Source: Spirochaetota bacterium
GTDB taxonomy: Bacteria; Spirochaetota; Spirochaetia; SZUA-6
DNA length: 7,301 nt
Reading direction: 5' to 3'
NCBI GenBank assembly: GCA_003641675.1
Contig: QNBI01000096.1
Location: forward strand, 1-7,301
The notes under the pieces are model-generated. The model was not told the DNA's origin. It did not search any database and was given only the letters and a program-made list of their open reading frames with translations. This document shows, piece after piece, positions 4,569-7,301 of the stretch (position 1 is the first letter of the stretch; every line of letters starts with the position of its first letter). The position numbers and the translations under genes were made by a program.

Positions 4569-6023
4569 ATGTATGATGCAGCAGTAATTGGAGCAGGTAT
4601 AATCGGGACTTCCGTAGCCAGGGAACTTTCTAAGTATCCTTTAAAGACAGCTCTTATCGAAAAGGGCTCCGATGTTGCCGTAGGCACCACTAAGGCTAAC
4701 AGCGGCATAATCCATGCAGGCTACGATGCAGAACCAGGAACAAACAAAGCTAAGTTCAATGCACTGGGGAATCCCATGTTCGATAAGTTATGCAGCGATC
4801 TTGATGTAACCTTTAAAAGGACAGGCTCGCTTGTAATTGCCTTTAACAGCCGCGACATGGAAACAGTGAGGGAACTCTACAAAAGAGGCTTAAAGAACGG
4901 CATACCGGAAATGCATATCTTAGACGACAGGGAAGTAAAGGAAATTGAGCCCAATCTGAATAATAGTATAGTTGGAGCCCTATATGCTTCCACTGCAGGT
5001 ATTATTGACCCATGGGAGCTTGCCATTGCACTGGCAGAGAATGCAGCGGAAAACGGTGTTGAACTTCTCTTTAACCATAAGGTTACCGCCATAGAAAAAT
5101 TAAAAGGAAGTTTTATTATTAGAACTCCGGAAACAAGCTTTGAATCCCGTTATATAGTTAACTGTGCAGGGTTATATGCAGATGAAATTAACAATATGGT
5201 GGCATCACCTTTCTTTAAGATAACACCAAGAAGAGGGCAGTACTTTGTTCTTGATAAAAATACTGGAAAACTTGTAAATACTGTTGTATTCCAATGCCCG
5301 GGCAAAACGAGCAAAGGAGTTCTTCTTACATCGTCTGTACATGGGAACCTCCTTATAGGACCGGATTCTCAAGTGCTTGCCGACAGAGAAAACGTGGAAA
5401 CAACGGCAGACAGGCTTAAATTTGTGAGAGAAACAGCTTCAAAAACATGTGATAATATTCCCTTTAATACGACCATAAAAACATTTGCAGGGTTAAGGGC
5501 GACACCGGATACCGGCGATTTCATAATAGCCGAATCGAAAGACGCACCGGGCTTTATAAATGCTGCAGGTATAGAATCTCCGGGACTTTCATCCGCCCCT
5601 GCTATAGCGGAATATGTTGTGGAACTTCTAAAAGAAAGAGCAGGACATTTCAAAGCGAAAAAGAATTTTAATCCGGTAAGAAGAAAAGCCGTTAAGTTCA
5701 TGAAATTGAGTTTTGATGAGAAGGTTAAACTTGTGCAGAAAGACCCAGCCTATGGAAGAATAATCTGCAGATGTGAGAACATCACAGAGGGAGAAATTAT
5801 AGCTGCCATAAGAAGAAAAGCGGGTGCTACCACCCTGAACGGCGTAAAGAGAAGAGTGCGCCCCGGAATGGGAAGATGTCAGGGAGGATTCTGCGGACCG
5901 CGGGTTATGGAAATTCTTGCAAGAGAACTTGGTATGGACATGAAGGACATAGTTAAAGAGGAAAAGGAATCCTATATCCTTACCGGTAGAACAAAAGGAG
6001 AACAGATATACCGTGGAAAATAA
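4569..6023 (+). CDS. GlpA-like FAD-dependent glycerol-3-phosphate dehydrogenase with C-terminal [2Fe-2S] domain
   Basis: A 484-residue two-domain flavoprotein. Residues 1-~375 are a DAO-family FAD domain: YDAAVIGAGIIG with GxGxxG at 8-13, then TTKANSGIIHAGYD, AGIIDPWELAIALAENA, NCAGLYADEI, FAGLRATPDTGDFII and AAGIESPGLSSAPAIAEYV. Residues ~395-450 are a BFD-like iron-sulfur domain with C400-x-C402 (IICRCENITEGE) and C437-x4-C442 (GRCQGGFC), as in E. coli GlpA. The family oxidises glycerol-3-phosphate to dihydroxyacetone phosphate, or a related 2-hydroxy acid, passing electrons via FAD and the cluster. I chose ATG 4569 because the FAD strand begins there and a good ribosome-binding site precedes it; TTG 4566 is also in frame. 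It overlaps or abuts the next flavoprotein gene, so the two should act as a complex. No membrane segments, so cytoplasmic or peripheral. A non-glycerol-phosphate substrate such as L-2-hydroxyglutarate is the main alternative. Confidence 0.88.
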   Translation: MYDAAVIGAGIIGTSVARELSKYPLKTALIEKGSDVAVGTTKANSGIIHAGYDAEPGTNKAKFNALGNPMFDKLCSDLDVTFKRTGSLVIAFNSRDMETVRELYKRGLKNGIPEMHILDDREVKEIEPNLNNSIVGALYASTAGIIDPWELAIALAENAAENGVELLFNHKVTAIEKLKGSFIIRTPETSFESRYIVNCAGLYADEINNMVASPFFKITPRRGQYFVLDKNTGKLVNTVVFQCPGKTSKGVLLTSSVHGNLLIGPDSQVLADRENVETTADRLKFVRETASKTCDNIPFNTTIKTFAGLRATPDTGDFIIAESKDAPGFINAAGIESPGLSSAPAIAEYVVELLKERAGHFKAKKNFNPVRRKAVKFMKLSFDEKVKLVQKDPAYGRIICRCENITEGEIIAAIRRKAGATTLNGVKRRVRPGMGRCQGGFCGPRVMEILARELGMDMKDIVKEEKESYILTGRTKGEQIYRGK

Positions 6024-6027
6024 TGTA

Positions 6028-7293
6028 ATGGAAAGATTCGACGTTGCAGTAGTCGGGGGCGGACCTGCCGGTTTAGCCGCCGCCATAGAGGCAAAGAAAA
6101 ATGGTGCAGAGAGTGTATGCGTAATAGAGAGAGATAAAGAACTCGGAGGAATACTGCAGCAGTGTATTCACAATGGTTTCGGCCTCCAGATATTCAAAGA
6201 AGATCTAACGGGGCCTGAATATGCAGAGAGGTTTATCACCGAACTTAAGGAGCAGAATATAACATGCAAACTGGATACAATGGTGCTTTCCATAGATAAA
6301 GATAGGAATCTTGATATTGTAAATACATACGACGGCTATATGCGGATTAAGGTGAAAGCGATAGTTCTTGCAATGGGCTGCAGAGAGAGAACGAGGGAAG
6401 CTATAAATATACCGGGTACGCGGCCCTCCGGTGTTTTTACAGCCGGGACTGCACAGCGGTTTTTAAATATAGAAGGTTATCTTGTCGGAAAAAAGATCAT
6501 GATGTTAGGAACAGGAGACATCGGTTTAATTATGGCAAGAAGGCTTACGCTGGAAGGTGCAGAAGTTAAAGCTGTGCTGGCAAGGAAAGGATATCCGGGG
6601 GGCTTAATGAGAAATGTTGCTCAGTGCCTTTACGACTATAATATCCCTCTTATGCTTAGGCATACCATAGTAAAAGTTGCAGGCAAAGACAGGGTGGAGG
6701 GAGTTCTTGTTGCAAAAACAGATGAAAAGAGCAGACCTATTCCCGGTACCGAAGAACTGTACGAGTGCGATACTCTCCTGCTCTCTGTAGGGCTTATCCC
6801 GGAAAATGAGCTCTCAAAAGAAGCAGGAATAGAAATCGATCCTGCAACAGGCGGTCCTGTGGTGAACGAATCTATGGAAACAAGCGTCGGCGGAATATTT
6901 GCCTGTGGTAATGTAGTGCATGTTCACAACCTTGTCGATTACGTGACAGAGGAGAGCAGGAGGGCCGGAAAGAGTGCAGCCCAATTTGTTGCAAAAGAGC
7001 TGGCTGCTGATGGTACCACTATTAGTACAGAAAGCGGTGCGGGAATTAAATATATTGTACCTCAAAGGATTAGGCCTGCTAATATCAGAGAAAGACTTGA
7101 CTTATATATGCGCGTTACCGGAATATTTAAAGATTCAAAGCTCATTGTTAAATCCGGAAATGAGGTTATTAAGAGCATAAAGAAAAAACAGATGACACCG
7201 GGTGAGATGGAGAGAATAAGGATACCTTTAAACATTCTAGAAAATCTCAACGCCGATGTTCTATCGGTTCATGTGGAAAGGAACAATACATGA
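6028..7293 (+). CDS. FAD/NAD(P)-binding oxidoreductase, partner subunit of the GlpA-like enzyme
   Basis: A 421-residue pyridine-nucleotide-disulfide-oxidoreductase-fold flavoprotein. FAD-binding FDVAVVGGGPAGLAAA (GGGPAG at 10-15) is followed by GGILQQCIHNGFGL, VLAMGCRERTRE and IPGTRPSGVFTAGTAQ. A second Rossmann motif, GTGDIG at 161-166, binds NAD(P), and GGIFACGNVVHVHNLVDYV closes the FAD site. The lone cysteines do not form a CxxC redox pair. In anaerobes this family is encoded between a GlpA-like dehydrogenase and a DUF1667 protein, often near glycerol kinase (for example in Thermotoga). It therefore probably transfers electrons between glycerol-3-phosphate oxidation and NAD(P). I chose ATG 6028, 4 nt past the upstream stop, because the FAD strand starts directly after it. 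GTG 6013 is in frame and has a stronger AAAGGAG (5994-6000) at 12-nt spacing; it would add five residues and overlap the upstream gene by 11 nt. Translational coupling is likely either way. Confidence 0.9.
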   Translation: MERFDVAVVGGGPAGLAAAIEAKKNGAESVCVIERDKELGGILQQCIHNGFGLQIFKEDLTGPEYAERFITELKEQNITCKLDTMVLSIDKDRNLDIVNTYDGYMRIKVKAIVLAMGCRERTREAINIPGTRPSGVFTAGTAQRFLNIEGYLVGKKIMMLGTGDIGLIMARRLTLEGAEVKAVLARKGYPGGLMRNVAQCLYDYNIPLMLRHTIVKVAGKDRVEGVLVAKTDEKSRPIPGTEELYECDTLLLSVGLIPENELSKEAGIEIDPATGGPVVNESMETSVGGIFACGNVVHVHNLVDYVTEESRRAGKSAAQFVAKELAADGTTISTESGAGIKYIVPQRIRPANIRERLDLYMRVTGIFKDSKLIVKSGNEVIKSIKKKQMTPGEMERIRIPLNILENLNADVLSVHVERNNT

Positions 7294-7301
7294 AATCCGC
7301 A
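7290..7301 (+). CDS. Start of a third operon gene, possibly a DUF1667 protein (cut by right edge)
   Basis: ATG 7290 overlaps the TGA stop of the preceding gene as ATGA, and GGAAAGGA (7275-7282) lies 7 bases upstream. Only MKSA is visible. The identity as DUF1667, a cysteine-rich iron-sulfur-type partner, rests only on the usual gene order behind these two flavoproteins. Confidence 0.5.

Noticed and set aside
5628..6086. Long antisense frame opposite the GlpA-like gene, and other opposite-strand frames at 448-750, 1119-1334, 2984-3322, 5369-5701 and 6814-7065
   Set aside because: All lie within well-supported genes of known families, and their translations show no recognisable domain. They are shadows of the true reading frames.

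Overview
The window is a chromosomal segment of about 41% G+C (estimated by eye). It looks like a spirochaete, most likely Treponema-like. The best clue is a broken methyl-accepting-type protein whose tail (NLKKTIRTMNSEVTKFQV) resembles spirochaetal chemoreceptor C-termini. This taxonomic call is inference from a single decayed gene. Two of the genes are clearly degraded, which suggests a genome in reduction; one of the lesions could instead be a homopolymer sequencing error.

Minus-strand block (1-2150). In transcription order this holds a membrane-anchored chemoreceptor-like pseudogene (2086-1505), an intact LacI-family repressor (1463-498), and the first ~100 codons of a GT4 glycosyltransferase of the sucrose-phosphate-synthase/sucrose-synthase type (311 to beyond the left edge). 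Between repressor and glycosyltransferase lie a near-consensus promoter (TTGACA-17-TAGAAT) and a perfect 14-bp palindrome, TGGAAACGTTTCCA, immediately downstream of the expected transcription start. This is the typical layout of a local LacI-type repressor controlling a sugar-metabolism gene.

Plus-strand middle (2151-3971). Two intact single genes follow: a DUF72/YecE protein and a choline/ethanolamine-kinase-like (LicA-type) phosphotransferase. Both have a -10 box placed so that transcription should begin at, or within a base or two of, the start codon, and neither has a Shine-Dalgarno sequence. They are probably leaderless. The lacI-type gene looks nearly leaderless as well.

Decayed stretch (about 3961-4436). 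This is a remnant of a radical-SAM/SPASM protein. The N-terminal cluster region and the middle are missing, and a frameshift sits in an A7 tract.

Plus-strand right (4513-7301). A promoter and a good ribosome-binding site precede a tightly packed operon. It encodes a GlpA-like FAD-dependent glycerol-3-phosphate-dehydrogenase-type protein with a C-terminal [2Fe-2S] (BFD-like) domain, then a second FAD/NAD(P)-binding oxidoreductase. A third gene starts with an ATGA overlap at the right edge; in related operons of anaerobes this is a DUF1667 protein. Together they probably form a multi-subunit anaerobic glycerol-3-phosphate oxidation complex.

I found no RNA genes, insertion sequences, CRISPR arrays or convincing intrinsic terminators. 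Nothing here clearly amounts to a new biological system. The most distinctive observations are the leaderless starts, the matching A7-tract frameshifts, the CCGG tandem-duplication lesion and the repressor-operator pair.
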